64,000 nucleotides of DNA from Helcococcus ovis. Its GTDB lineage: Bacteria > Bacillota > Clostridia > Tissierellales > Peptoniphilaceae. Shown one piece after another: positions 51,848 to 60,995 of this stretch. Position numbers and translations under genes: made by a program. The DNA is taken from positions 186,001-250,000 of the forward strand of contig NZ_CP119081.1 of NCBI RefSeq assembly GCF_004524775.2, written 5' to 3'. Position 1 is the first letter of the stretch. Every line of letters starts with the position of its first letter. Under the pieces are notes generated by a model, which was not told the DNA's origin, did no database searches, and was given only the letters and a program-made list of their open reading frames with translations.

Positions 51848-52070
51848 GATAATATTATAAATATTATCTTAATAAAGTTATCAACAATTTAGACACAACT
51901 TCTCCTCAAAATATATTTTCTAGATTTAAGTTATCAACCTGATTTTAATAAAACAAGTGGATAATGTTGATAACTTTATATAATATTTATAATAAAAAAT
52001 AAATATTGATATTGAATTAAATTTCAGTAACAAAAAAATCACTATTGTGGATAACTTTAGTGATTTTTTT
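51848..52070. other. Intergenic cluster of DnaA-box-like 9-mers
   Basis: In a 314-base gap: TTATCAACA (51878-51886), TTATCAACC (51931-51939), then on the other strand AGTGGATAA (51956-51964), TGTTGATAA (51965-51973) and TGTGGATAA (52046-52054). The last is the exact DnaA consensus (TTATCCACA) and the others differ by one or two bases. Two boxes are directly adjacent. The stretch 51974-52015 is almost pure A+T. A GATAATATT/AATATTATC hairpin (51848-51868) may end htrA. No gene is seen. Confidence 0.6.
52032..52070 (+). terminator. Bidirectional-type hairpin with a DnaA box in its loop
   Basis: ATCACTA (52038-52044) pairs with TAGTGAT (52058-52064), flanked by seven A's and seven T's. The loop is TTGTGGATAACTT, which contains the perfect DnaA box TGTGGATAA. 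Confidence 0.7.
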
Positions 52071-52150
52071 GTTGGAGATTTTCGGTTTTAATTGTTATTT
52101 TTTTATTTAAAAGGGTATAAAAAAAATAACAAAATAGTAGGAGGTAACAT

Positions 52151-52684
52151 ATGAAAGTTCAATATGTTGGGAAAAATATAACTGTTCGAGAAAACTTCAA
52201 AGAAGAAGTTGATAAAAAGTTAGGAAGAATAGATAAATTCTTCGATAGTGATATTGAGGCAAAAGCTTCATTTTCAAATCATGGTAATTTCAAAACAGCA
52301 GAAATTACAATATGGTTGAAAAAAGGCACTATTTTAAGAGCAGAAGAAACTTCAGATGATATGTTGTCTTCAGTTGATAGAGTTATCGAGTCATTAGAAA
52401 GACAAATAAGAAAATATAAAACTAAATTACAAGTAAGAAACTCAGGAGAATCTATTAGATATGATGAGATACCTGTTGATGACTCAACTATTTCGGAAGA
52501 TGATGAACCAAAGGTTGTTAAAATAAAGAAAATAGGATTAAAACCAATGTTTATAGAAGATGCTGTGATGCAAATGAATCTTTTAGGTCATGATTTCTTT
52601 GTATATCAAGATGCGGAAACTGAAAAGGTATCGGTAGTATATAAAAGAAATGATGGTAATTATGGTTTAATAGAACAAAATTAA
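52151..52684 (+). CDS. hpf: Ribosome hibernation promoting factor, long form
   Basis: A 177-residue HPF. The N-terminal ribosome-binding domain (about 1-100) begins 'KVQYVGKNITVRENFKEEV' and has the basic 'ESLERQIRKYKTKL' helix. A linker leads to the C-terminal dimerisation domain (about 120-177, 'KPMFIEDAVMQMNLLGHDFF'). The long form alone can join 70S ribosomes into 100S dimers. GGAGG precedes ATG 52151. hpf followed by secA and prfB is a common order in Firmicutes. Confidence 0.96.
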   Translation: MKVQYVGKNITVRENFKEEVDKKLGRIDKFFDSDIEAKASFSNHGNFKTAEITIWLKKGTILRAEETSDDMLSSVDRVIESLERQIRKYKTKLQVRNSGESIRYDEIPVDDSTISEDDEPKVVKIKKIGLKPMFIEDAVMQMNLLGHDFFVYQDAETEKVSVVYKRNDGNYGLIEQN

Positions 52685-52696
52685 ATTATATATTTA

Positions 52697-52736
52697 AAAG
52701 TTGGTAATGGATTTTCGTCCATTATCAACTTTTTTT
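52697..52736 (+). terminator. Rho-independent terminator
   Basis: AAAGTTGGTAATGGA pairs with TCCATTATCAACTTT around TTTTCG (about 52698-52732), followed by T's. It ends hpf. Confidence 0.85.
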
Positions 52737-52763
52737 GAGTATTTAACCTCATTATGATATAAT
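52735..52763 (+). promoter_or_regulatory. Likely secA promoter
   Basis: TTGAGT (52735-52740), a 17-base spacer and TATAAT (52758-52763), directly after the hpf terminator and 39 bases before secA. The -35 shares its T's with the terminator tail. Confidence 0.55.
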
Positions 52764-52802
52764 AAAACGGATTGTAGAAAAGTATGAAAGGAAATATAAT
52801 TA

Positions 52803-55538
52803 ATGGGCTTTTTAAGAAAAATTTTTAGATCTTTTAGTGAAAAAGAAATAAGTAAATTACAGCCAAAAGTTGATCAAATTTTATCACTGGAAGAAGAATA
52901 TTCAAAATTAACAGATGAACAATTAAAAAATAAAACAGAAGAATTCAAAGTAAGATTAAAAAATGGAGAAACTTTAGATGACATTTTAGTAGAAGCATTT
53001 GCGACTGTTAGAGAAGCATCATGGAGAGTTTTAGGCATGAAGCACTATCCGGTTCAATTAATAGGAGGGATGATATTGCATCAAGGAAGCATCTCTGAAA
53101 TGAAAACTGGTGAAGGTAAAACCTTAGTAGCTACATTACCTGCATATTTAAATGCATTGGAAGGCAAGGGGGTGCACGTTGTTACTGTTAACGACTACTT
53201 GGCGGAACGTGACAAGGACTGGATGGGTAAGGTTTATAGATATTTAGGCTTATCAGTAGGTTGTGTACTTTATGGACTAACTCAAAGAGAGAGACAAGAA
53301 GCATATAACGCAGATATTACATATGCAACAAATAATCAACTAGGGTTTGATTATTTAAGAGATAATATGGAAATCTATAAAGAAGATACGGTGCAAAGAG
53401 GTCTACATTATGCGATAGTCGATGAAGTGGACTCAATTTTAATTGATGAAGCAAGGACTCCTCTTATTATTTCTGGACAAGGTGAGGAATCTACAGATAT
53501 GTATTTAAAAGCAGATACATTTGTAAAGACTTTAGAAGGTAGAATTTTAGATCCTGAAGAAACTGAAAAAAATAAATTAGATATGCTTTTAGAAGATGTA
53601 AAGTTAGAAACTGTAGATTTTGTGGTAGATGAAAAGAGAAAATCAGCAACACTTACAGAACAAGGTACAGAAAAAGCTGAAAAATTCTTTGGAATTGAAA
53701 ATTTATCAGATGCTGAAAATATGGAATTAGCACATCACATTAATCAAGCGTTGAAAGCTAGAAATACAATGCATAATGATATTGACTATGTTGTAAAAGA
53801 TGATGAGATTTTAATCGTTGATGAATTTACAGGTCGTATCATGCAAGGTAGAAGATATTCTGACGGTTTACACCAAGCATTAGAAGCTAAAGAAGGAGTA
53901 AATATAAAGAGTGAACAAAAAACTTTAGCGACAATTACATTCCAAAACTTCTTTAGAATGTATGATAAATTAGCTGGTATGACAGGTACAGCTATGACTG
54001 AAAAAGATGAATTTGCTGAAATATATAATTCAGATGTTATAGAAGCTCCTACAAATAGACCTGTTATAAGAATTGATGAAAATGATAGAGTTTATGTAAA
54101 TGAAAAAGCAAAGTTCAATGCTGTAGTTGAAGAAATAAAAGAAGCTCATGCTACCGGACAACCGATCTTAGTTGGTACGGTTTCTATTGAAAAGTCAGAA
54201 TATTTATCAAGTTTATTAAAGAAACAAAGAATACCTCATGAAGTACTTAATGCTAAGCAACATGCCAGAGAGGCTGAAATTGTTGCTCAAGCCGGCGAAT
54301 TTGGAAAGATTACAATAGCAACCAACATGGCAGGTAGAGGTACAGATATTGTGTTAGGTGGTAATCCTGAATACATGGCAAAAGCTGAGATGAGAAAGAG
54401 GGGTATTGAAGAATATCTAATAGATGAAGCTGATGGTTATGCTGAAACATCGGATGAAGAGATTATTGAAGCAAGAAAAATATTTGCTGAACTAAAGAAA
54501 CATTTTAAAGAAAAAACAGATGAAAATGCTAAAAAAGTACTAGAAGCAGGTGGATTATTAATAATAGGTACTGAAAGACATGAGTCAAGACGTATTGATA
54601 ACCAATTAAGAGGACGTGCTGGACGTCAGGGAGATCCCGGTAGATCAAGATTTTTCGTATCATTAGAAGATGATCTGATGAGATTATTTGGTGGACAAGC
54701 ATTGAAGAGATTTACATCATTCCCAGAGGATGAACCAATAGAAGCCGGTATATTATCAAAAGCAATTCAAAGAGCTCAAGCTAGAGTTGAAGCAAATAAC
54801 TTCTCAACAAGAAAAAGAGTTTTAGAATATGATAATGTTATGAATAAGCAAAGAGAAGTAATCTATGGAGAAAGAAACGCAGTATTAAATGGAGATAATA
54901 TCAAAGAAAGCATTATGACGATGTTAGAAACTGTTATTGATGAAGCTGTTGATTTGTTCTGTAATTCTTCAACAAAGAAATCTGATTGGGAATTAGTCGG
55001 ACTTAAAAATTATTTAGCTGATATATGTGTACCTGCTAATAAATGGACTACATTAGAAGTTACTTCTATTGAAAAATTAAAAGTAGATTTATTAAATATT
55101 GCAAAATCAATTTATGAAGTTAAAGAAGAACATATTGGTTCTGAACAAATGAGAGAAATTGAAAGGATAATTCTTCTAAAAGTTGTTGATCAAAAATGGA
55201 TGGATCATATCGATGCAATGGATCAATTAAAACAAAACATCGGGGCCAGAGCTATTGGTAATGAAGATCCAGTTAGAGCATATGCTAATGAAGGTTATGA
55301 AATGTTTAATGAATTAAATCATTCAATTAGAGAAGATACCATAAGATTTTTATTTAGAGTTGAAGCTGAATCAAAACTTGAAAGAGAAAAAGTTGCAAAA
55401 GCTGAAAGAGAATCTTTGGAAGGGGCTGCGGACGAAACACCAAGACAAAGAACAGTTTCAAGAAAAGTTGGTAGAAATGACTTGTGTCCATGTGGGTCAG
55501 GTAAGAAATATAAAAACTGTCACGGGAAAAATGAATAA
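52803..55538 (+). CDS. secA: Preprotein translocase ATPase SecA
   Basis: A 911-residue motor protein of the Sec pathway. Walker A is '[17 protein letters not shown]', the DEAD-like Walker B '[15 protein letters not shown]', and the second motor domain has '[18 protein letters not shown]' and '[17 protein letters not shown]'. The helical scaffold follows. The C-terminal zinc motif '[18 protein letters not shown]' is complete (C-x-C-x8-C-H). It is the normal full-length SecA1. It drives export of the signal-peptide proteins coded nearby. AAAGGAAAT precedes ATG 52803. Confidence 0.98.
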   Translation: MGFLRKIFRSFSEKEISKLQPKVDQILSLEEEYSKLTDEQLKNKTEEFKVRLKNGETLDDILVEAFATVREASWRVLGMKHYPVQLIGGMILHQGSISEMKTGEGKTLVATLPAYLNALEGKGVHVVTVNDYLAERDKDWMGKVYRYLGLSVGCVLYGLTQRERQEAYNADITYATNNQLGFDYLRDNMEIYKEDTVQRGLHYAIVDEVDSILIDEARTPLIISGQGEESTDMYLKADTFVKTLEGRILDPEETEKNKLDMLLEDVKLETVDFVVDEKRKSATLTEQGTEKAEKFFGIENLSDAENMELAHHINQALKARNTMHNDIDYVVKDDEILIVDEFTGRIMQGRRYSDGLHQALEAKEGVNIKSEQKTLATITFQNFFRMYDKLAGMTGTAMTEKDEFAEIYNSDVIEAPTNRPVIRIDENDRVYVNEKAKFNAVVEEIKEAHATGQPILVGTVSIEKSEYLSSLLKKQRIPHEVLNAKQHAREAEIVAQAGEFGKITIATNMAGRGTDIVLGGNPEYMAKAEMRKRGIEEYLIDEADGYAETSDEEIIEARKIFAELKKHFKEKTDENAKKVLEAGGLLIIGTERHESRRIDNQLRGRAGRQGDPGRSRFFVSLEDDLMRLFGGQALKRFTSFPEDEPIEAGILSKAIQRAQARVEANNFSTRKRVLEYDNVMNKQREVIYGERNAVLNGDNIKESIMTMLETVIDEAVDLFCNSSTKKSDWELVGLKNYLADICVPANKWTTLEVTSIEKLKVDLLNIAKSIYEVKEEHIGSEQMREIERIILLKVVDQKWMDHIDAMDQLKQNIGARAIGNEDPVRAYANEGYEMFNELNHSIREDTIRFLFRVEAESKLEREKVAKAERESLEGAADETPRQRTVSRKVGRNDLCPCGSGKKYKNCHGKNE

Positions 55539-55548
55539 AAATATTTAT

Positions 55549-55592
55549 AGCTATAGTAAAATAATTAAAAAGTTATTTTACTATAGCTTTTT
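55549..55592 (+). terminator. Rho-independent terminator
   Basis: AGCTATAGTAAAATAA (55549-55564) pairs perfectly with TTATTTTACTATAGCT (55573-55588), followed by TTTT. It ends secA and carries the AAAATAA-TTATTTT core of the local terminator family. Confidence 0.85.
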
Positions 55593-55763
55593 ATGTTTTA
55601 GGGAAAATAAACAGATTAATTTTTAAGCAATTAAAATTTTTTAAGTGTCATAAATTTTTAATTACAATGTAATAATATAATAAATTATTATATAAAATAT
55701 AGTATTTTACTCTAAAAATATACTTTATTTTATGTTATAATATAGTGATATAAAAATTGAGAG

Positions 55764-56882
55764 GTGATCGTCATAGAACAATTTGAAATGAACAATGAAA
55801 TTGAAGGTTTACTTAAGATTATGAATAGCCTAGGGAAATCTTTAGACATTGAAGGTAAAAAAATTGAATTAAAAAAATTACAAGATAAATCATTTGAACC
55901 GAATTTTTGGGATGATTCTGAAAAAGCTCAAAAAATAATGATAGAGTTAAATTCTATAAAGGATACAGTTGAAAAATATACCGATATAAGTGATAGTTTA
56001 GACTCTGTAAAAGATTTACTTGAAATAATGAGTGTTGAAGAGTTTATTGAAATGCAGGAAGAATTGACATCTGATTTAATTAAAGTTAAGAAAGATGTTT
56101 CCAAGTTGAAAATAGAAACATTATTATCTGGAGAATATGATGCAAATAATGCTATAATTTCTATTCACGCCGGATCTGGTGGACTTGAAGCAACTGATTG
56201 GGCTGAAATGTTGTATAGAATGTACACCAGATGGATTGATTCTAAAGGATATAAGTATGAAATTGTTGAATATAACAATGAAGAAGGTGGAGGCATCAAA
56301 TCTGTTACTTTGATTGTTAAAGGTAAGAATGCTTATGGATACTTAAAGGCTGAAAAGGGAGTTCACAGATTAGTTAGAATATCACCATTCGATTCTAACG
56401 CAAGAAGACATACATCATTTGCAAGTTTAGATGTTTATCCTGAATTAGATGATGAAATGAATATTGAAATTGAAGAAAAAGATTTGAGGATTGATACATA
56501 TAGAGCTAGTGGTGCCGGAGGGCAACATGTTAATACAACGGACTCAGCAGTGAGGATAACACATATTCCTACCGGAGTTACAGTAAGCTCACAAAATGAA
56601 AGATCTCAAATTCAAAATAGGGCAACTGCTATGAAAATGTTGATGGCGAAGTTGATTCAAATAAAAGAAGAAGAGCATAAGGAAAAAATTGAAGATATTC
56701 AAGGAAAATATTCACAAATATCGTGGGGATCACAGATAAGATCATATGTATTTCAACCATATACTATGGTAAAAGATCACAGAACAAATTATGAAGTAGG
56801 AAATATTGAAAAAGTTATGAATGGAGATTTAGATGATTTCATAAATTCATATCTTAACATGAAAGAAGTAGAGAAAAGATGA
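55764..56882 (+). CDS. prfB: Peptide chain release factor 2
   Basis: RF2 recognises UGA and UAA. It has the 'RLVRISPFDSNARRHTSF' segment with the SPF codon-recognition motif and 'GAGGQHVNTTDSAV' with the catalytic GGQ. The frame is open throughout: 'LGKSLDIEG' replaces the RGSL-UGA-D frameshift site of many bacteria. The start is unclear. GAGAGGTGAT (55759-55768) is a good ribosome site but 5 bases on stands ATA (55773), aligned with the Met of other RF2s. GTG 55764 lies within that site, and ATG 55788 is too far. I list the GTG frame start; initiation at ATA is possible. Confidence 0.95.
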   Translation: MIVIEQFEMNNEIEGLLKIMNSLGKSLDIEGKKIELKKLQDKSFEPNFWDDSEKAQKIMIELNSIKDTVEKYTDISDSLDSVKDLLEIMSVEEFIEMQEELTSDLIKVKKDVSKLKIETLLSGEYDANNAIISIHAGSGGLEATDWAEMLYRMYTRWIDSKGYKYEIVEYNNEEGGGIKSVTLIVKGKNAYGYLKAEKGVHRLVRISPFDSNARRHTSFASLDVYPELDDEMNIEIEEKDLRIDTYRASGAGGQHVNTTDSAVRITHIPTGVTVSSQNERSQIQNRATAMKMLMAKLIQIKEEEHKEKIEDIQGKYSQISWGSQIRSYVFQPYTMVKDHRTNYEVGNIEKVMNGDLDDFINSYLNMKEVEKR

Positions 56883-58996
56883 ATATAAATAAAAAATTAT
56901 CAGAAATATTAAATATTAAAGAAAGTCAAATTGAAAAAACTATTGAATTAATGGATGAAGGAAATACAATTCCTTTTATTGCCAGATATAGAAAAGAAGT
57001 TACTGGAAATTTAACTGATGAAGTTTTAAGAGAACTGGAAACAAATCTTAATTATTTGAGAAATTTAGAAACTAGAAAAGAAGAAGTAATTTCATCTATT
57101 GAAAAACAAGAAAAAATGACTGATGAATTAATGAAGCAAATTCAAGCAGCTGAAACACTAAAAGAAGTAGAAGATATTTATAGACCATATAAGCAAAAGA
57201 AACAAACTAGAGCTACAAAAGCTAAAGAAAAAGGATTGGAACCACTTTCAAACTTCATTCTTACTTGGAAGGAAGGCAATGAATTAATTGAAGAAAAAGC
57301 AAAAGAATTTTTAACTGAAGAGGTTGAAACTGTTGAGGATGCGATAAATGGTGCTAAAGATATAATTGCGGAATTGATTTCAGATACAACTGTATTTAGA
57401 AATATTTTAAGAAGGGATGCAGAAAGAGCGGGAATATTAGTTTCTGAAAAAGCTAAGATAGATGAATCTCAGGAAGAAGAAGCAAAAGTTTTTGAAAATT
57501 ATTTTGAGTTTGAAGAAAAAATTACAAAGCTTCCTTCGTATAGAATTTTAGCTATAAATAGAGGTGAAAAATTAGGATTTCTAAAAGTAGGAATTAAATT
57601 ACTAGATGAAGATAATATTTTTCAAATTGCTATAAGTATTCAAAAACACAAATTCTATGACTCATATAAGTATATTTTCGAAGCAGCAGAAGATGGATAT
57701 AAAAGATTATTATTTCCGTCAGTTGAAAATGAAATCAGATCAGAATTAACAGAGAAAGCAGAGTCCCAAGCTATTAATGTTTTTGCTGAAAATTTAAAAC
57801 CATATTTAATGCAAGCTCCGATAAAAGGAACAGTTGTAATGGGACTTGATCCGGGGTATAGGACAGGTTGTAAATTGGTTGTTGTTTCTGAAACGGGAGA
57901 ATTATTATATGATACAGTAATTTATCCGGCAAAACCAAAAGAAGATATTGACGGCTCAATAAAAGTTATGAAGACATTAATTGAAAAATATGGAGTTGGG
58001 CTTATAACAATTGGAAATGGGACAGCTTCAAGAGAAACAGAAGCGGTTGTATCAAAAATGATTAATGAAAATGAGTTTTCTAAAAAGGTATTTTATACAA
58101 TAGTAAATGAATCGGGAGCCTCTATATATTCGGCTTCTAAAGTTGGTATTGCAGAATTTCCGAATAAGGATGTTACTGTGAGAGGTGCGGTTTCAATTGC
58201 CAGACGTATACAAGATCCATTGGCAGAACTTGTTAAAATTGAACCGAAGCATATTGGTGTTGGTCAATATCAACATGATGTAAATCAAGCAAAATTATCA
58301 GAAACTCTTGAAAATGTAGTTGAAGACTGCGTTAATACAGTTGGAGTAAATCTAAATACAGCTTCACCATCTTTACTATTATATGTTTCAGGTATAAATG
58401 CTAAAGTTTCACAAAACATTATTGATTATAAATTGGAAAACGGTAAATTTACTTCAAGAGAACAATTGAAAAAAGTTAAGGGATTAGGGCCTAAAACATT
58501 TGTGCAAGCAGCCGGATTTTTGAGAATTCCTGAGAGTGATAATCCTTTGGATAATACTGCTGTTCACCCCGAATCATATAAGATTGCAAAGCAAATTATG
58601 GATAGAGATTTAGAAAATATAAATATTAAAGAAGTATCGGAAGAATTAAATGTTGGGGAATTGACATTAAAAGATATTATAGAGGAATTGAAAAAGCCGG
58701 GTCGTGATCCAAGAGAAGATATGCCGAAACCTATTTTAAGGGCTGATGTTTTAAGTATTGACGATTTAGAAGTTGGAATGGAGCTAAAAGGAACTGTAAG
58801 AAATGTGGTAGATTTTGGTGCTTTTGTAGATATTGGAGTTAAAAATGACGGTCTTGTTCACATTTCTGAGATAAGTGATAAATTTATTAAGCATCCAAGT
58901 GAAGTTTTAAAAGTTTCAGATATAGTAAAAGTTAAAATAATAAATGTAGATAAAGCTAGACACAAAGTTGGTCTAAGCATGAAAGGATTAAAATAA
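56879..58996 (+). CDS. tex: Tex family transcription accessory / S1 RNA-binding protein
   Basis: A 705-residue nucleic-acid-binding protein. The N-terminal helical part begins with 'GNTIPFIARYRKEVTGNLTD'-type sequence near residue 28. The YqgF-like domain has 'VMGLDPGYRTGCKLVVV' (about 320), a helix-hairpin-helix region 'LKKVKGLGPKTFVQAAGFL' is near 535, and the S1 domain (about 630-705) has 'GTVRNVVDFGAFVDIG'. It is full length. Tex affects transcription of stress or toxin genes in several bacteria. It overlaps prfB by 4 bases and proS by 1. Confidence 0.95.
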   Translation: MNINKKLSEILNIKESQIEKTIELMDEGNTIPFIARYRKEVTGNLTDEVLRELETNLNYLRNLETRKEEVISSIEKQEKMTDELMKQIQAAETLKEVEDIYRPYKQKKQTRATKAKEKGLEPLSNFILTWKEGNELIEEKAKEFLTEEVETVEDAINGAKDIIAELISDTTVFRNILRRDAERAGILVSEKAKIDESQEEEAKVFENYFEFEEKITKLPSYRILAINRGEKLGFLKVGIKLLDEDNIFQIAISIQKHKFYDSYKYIFEAAEDGYKRLLFPSVENEIRSELTEKAESQAINVFAENLKPYLMQAPIKGTVVMGLDPGYRTGCKLVVVSETGELLYDTVIYPAKPKEDIDGSIKVMKTLIEKYGVGLITIGNGTASRETEAVVSKMINENEFSKKVFYTIVNESGASIYSASKVGIAEFPNKDVTVRGAVSIARRIQDPLAELVKIEPKHIGVGQYQHDVNQAKLSETLENVVEDCVNTVGVNLNTASPSLLLYVSGINAKVSQNIIDYKLENGKFTSREQLKKVKGLGPKTFVQAAGFLRIPESDNPLDNTAVHPESYKIAKQIMDRDLENINIKEVSEELNVGELTLKDIIEELKKPGRDPREDMPKPILRADVLSIDDLEVGMELKGTVRNVVDFGAFVDIGVKNDGLVHISEISDKFIKHPSEVLKVSDIVKVKIINVDKARHKVGLSMKGLK

Positions 58997-60687
58997 TGAA
59001 AATGGACAAATATTATATGCCTACTTTAAAAGAAGATCCTCAGGATGCAGAAATTGCAAGCCATAAACTTCTTTTAAGAGCTGGAATGATTAGAAAATCA
59101 GCATCGGGTATTTATTCATACTTACCATTAGGATATAGAGTTATTAAAAATATTGAAAAAATTGTAAGAGAAGGAATGGATAAATTTGGAGCTCAAGAAG
59201 TTTTAATGTCTGCATTGCAACCTCAAGAAATTTGGGAAGAGTCGGGTAGATGGAAAAAATTTGGTGAAGAGATGTTTAGGTTAAAAGATAGAAATAATAG
59301 AGATTTTTGTTTGGGACCTACAGCAGAAGAATATTTCACGACATTAGTTAGAGATGAATTAAAATCTTATAAACAATTACCATTAAATATATATCAAATT
59401 CAAACAAAATATAGAGATGAGAAAAGACCAAGATTTGGTATAAATAGAGCAAGAGAATTTACAATGAAAGATGCCTACTCATTTGATAAAGACCAAGAAG
59501 GTTTGGAAAAATCATATCAAAATATGTGGGATGCGTATGAATATATTTTTGATAAAATCGGCTTGGATTACAGAGTTGTTCAAGGCGATAGCGGGCTTAT
59601 GGGAAGTGGTATTTCTCATGAGTTTATAGCTATGGCTGAAACCGGAGAAGGGGTTATTGTTTATTCAAATGATAGTGATTATGCAGCAACAGATGAAAAA
59701 TGTGTTGTAACACTTCCTGAACTTGAAAAAGAAGAAGCTCTAGAATTAGAAAAAATTTATACACCTAATGTAAAAACAATTGAAGAGCTTTCATCATTTT
59801 TAAAAGAAGATTCAAGTAAATTTGTAAAAGCTATTGCATTAAAATCAGATGATGAATTTTTTGTGGTATTTGTACCGGGCAATAGAGAATTAAATTTATT
59901 AAAATTTTTATCATATGTTAAAGTTTCAGAAAATGAAATTCAAATGATGAATGATGAAGATATCCGAAAATTAACAGGGGCAGATGCTGGATTTACGGGA
60001 CCTATAGGTTTGTCTAAAGAAGTAAGAATAATTGTAGACTCAAGAGTAACAAAAATGTCCAATTTCGTTGTTGGAGCAAATGAAACAGATTACCACATTA
60101 AAAATGTAAATTACGGAAGAGACTTTGTAGGTGAAGTTGTTGAAGATTTACTAATGGTTCAAGAAGGTGATAAAGGACCAAATGGTGAAGAACTTTTATT
60201 TGCAAGAGGTATTGAAGTTGGTAATATATTCCAATTAGGCACAAAATATTCCGCAGAAATGAATGCTAAATTTTTAGATGAAAATGGAAAAGAAAATTAT
60301 TTCATCATGGGTTCATATGGTATAGGGATAACAAGAACTGTAACAGCTATCATTGAACAAAACTACGATGAAGATGGGATTATTTGGCCTGAATCTGTTG
60401 CTCCATATAAAGTAATTATTACGGTTGTAAAAGTTGGAGATGAAGAACAAGATAAACTTGCGGAAGAAATCTACAATACATTAACAGAAAATGGTGTAGA
60501 AGTAATGCTAGATAATAGAAAAGAAAGACCGGGAGTAAAATTTAAGGATAGAGATTTAATTGGTATCCCATACAGGATAACTGTTGGTAGAGATTCTAAA
60601 GATGGTATTGTAGAATTTTCAACAAGAAAAGAAAAGGAAAATGTATCGAAAGATTATAAAGAAGTAATAAAAATATTGACAAAATAA
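58996..60687 (+). CDS. proS: Prolyl-tRNA synthetase, bacterial type
   Basis: A 563-residue class II synthetase that charges tRNA-Pro. Motif 1 is in 'GIYSYLPLGYRVIKNIEKIV', motif 2 in 'QTKYRDEKRPRFGINRAREF', and motif 3 in 'GSYGIGITRTV'. The INS editing domain (about 225-400) that removes Ala-tRNA-Pro is present ('FVKAIALKSDDEFFVVFVPG'). The C-terminal anticodon-binding domain ends the protein. The start overlaps the tex stop by one base. It is the last gene of prfB-tex-proS. Confidence 0.97.
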   Translation: MKMDKYYMPTLKEDPQDAEIASHKLLLRAGMIRKSASGIYSYLPLGYRVIKNIEKIVREGMDKFGAQEVLMSALQPQEIWEESGRWKKFGEEMFRLKDRNNRDFCLGPTAEEYFTTLVRDELKSYKQLPLNIYQIQTKYRDEKRPRFGINRAREFTMKDAYSFDKDQEGLEKSYQNMWDAYEYIFDKIGLDYRVVQGDSGLMGSGISHEFIAMAETGEGVIVYSNDSDYAATDEKCVVTLPELEKEEALELEKIYTPNVKTIEELSSFLKEDSSKFVKAIALKSDDEFFVVFVPGNRELNLLKFLSYVKVSENEIQMMNDEDIRKLTGADAGFTGPIGLSKEVRIIVDSRVTKMSNFVVGANETDYHIKNVNYGRDFVGEVVEDLLMVQEGDKGPNGEELLFARGIEVGNIFQLGTKYSAEMNAKFLDENGKENYFIMGSYGIGITRTVTAIIEQNYDEDGIIWPESVAPYKVIITVVKVGDEEQDKLAEEIYNTLTENGVEVMLDNRKERPGVKFKDRDLIGIPYRITVGRDSKDGIVEFSTRKEKENVSKDYKEVIKILTK

Positions 60688-60761
60688 AAATTATTTTATG
60701 CATTAAATTAATTTTTATGCAGTGTATATAATTTATAAATTTATTAAATAAACTTAAAAAC

Positions 60762-60800
60762 AAGTCTCTAGTGTGTATTTTACATATTTGAGACTTTTTT
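60762..60800 (+). terminator. Rho-independent terminator
   Basis: AAGTCTC (60762-60769) pairs with GAGACTT (60790-60796), followed by TTTTT. It ends the prfB-tex-proS unit. The rest of the 308-base gap to 60995 holds only the promoter below. Confidence 0.75.
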
Positions 60801-60891
60801 GTATTGTTTTTTGTTGAATAATATTCAATATACATTTTGTGTGATTCATATATAATTTATAAAAAATTTTTAATATTTAACACAAAAAAAC

Positions 60892-60919
60892 TTGACAATT
60901 GTAAATGATTTGATATAAT
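60892..60919 (+). promoter_or_regulatory. Strong sigma-A type promoter of oppA
   Basis: TTGACA (60892-60897), a 16-base spacer and TATAAT (60914-60919), both perfect hexamers. It is 76 bases upstream of the oppA start. Confidence 0.8.
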
Positions 60920-60995
60920 AAGTAACAATATATAGAAATTGGGATGGATAAAAAATCTGGAAAGATATCTATAAAATATACTTTAAGGAGGAATT

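Noticed and set aside
51848-52070. Chromosomal replication origin
   Set aside because: No dnaA/dnaN/rnpA nearby and genes on both sides point the same way. The boxes are reported as a cluster only.
55360-55626. An 88-codon frame overlapping the end of secA
   Set aside because: It is in another frame of secA and crosses the terminator; no ribosome site.
55764-55860. Programmed +1 frameshift in prfB
   Set aside because: The position of the usual CUU-UGA-C site reads TCT-TTA-GAC in frame, and the frame is open from start to stop.
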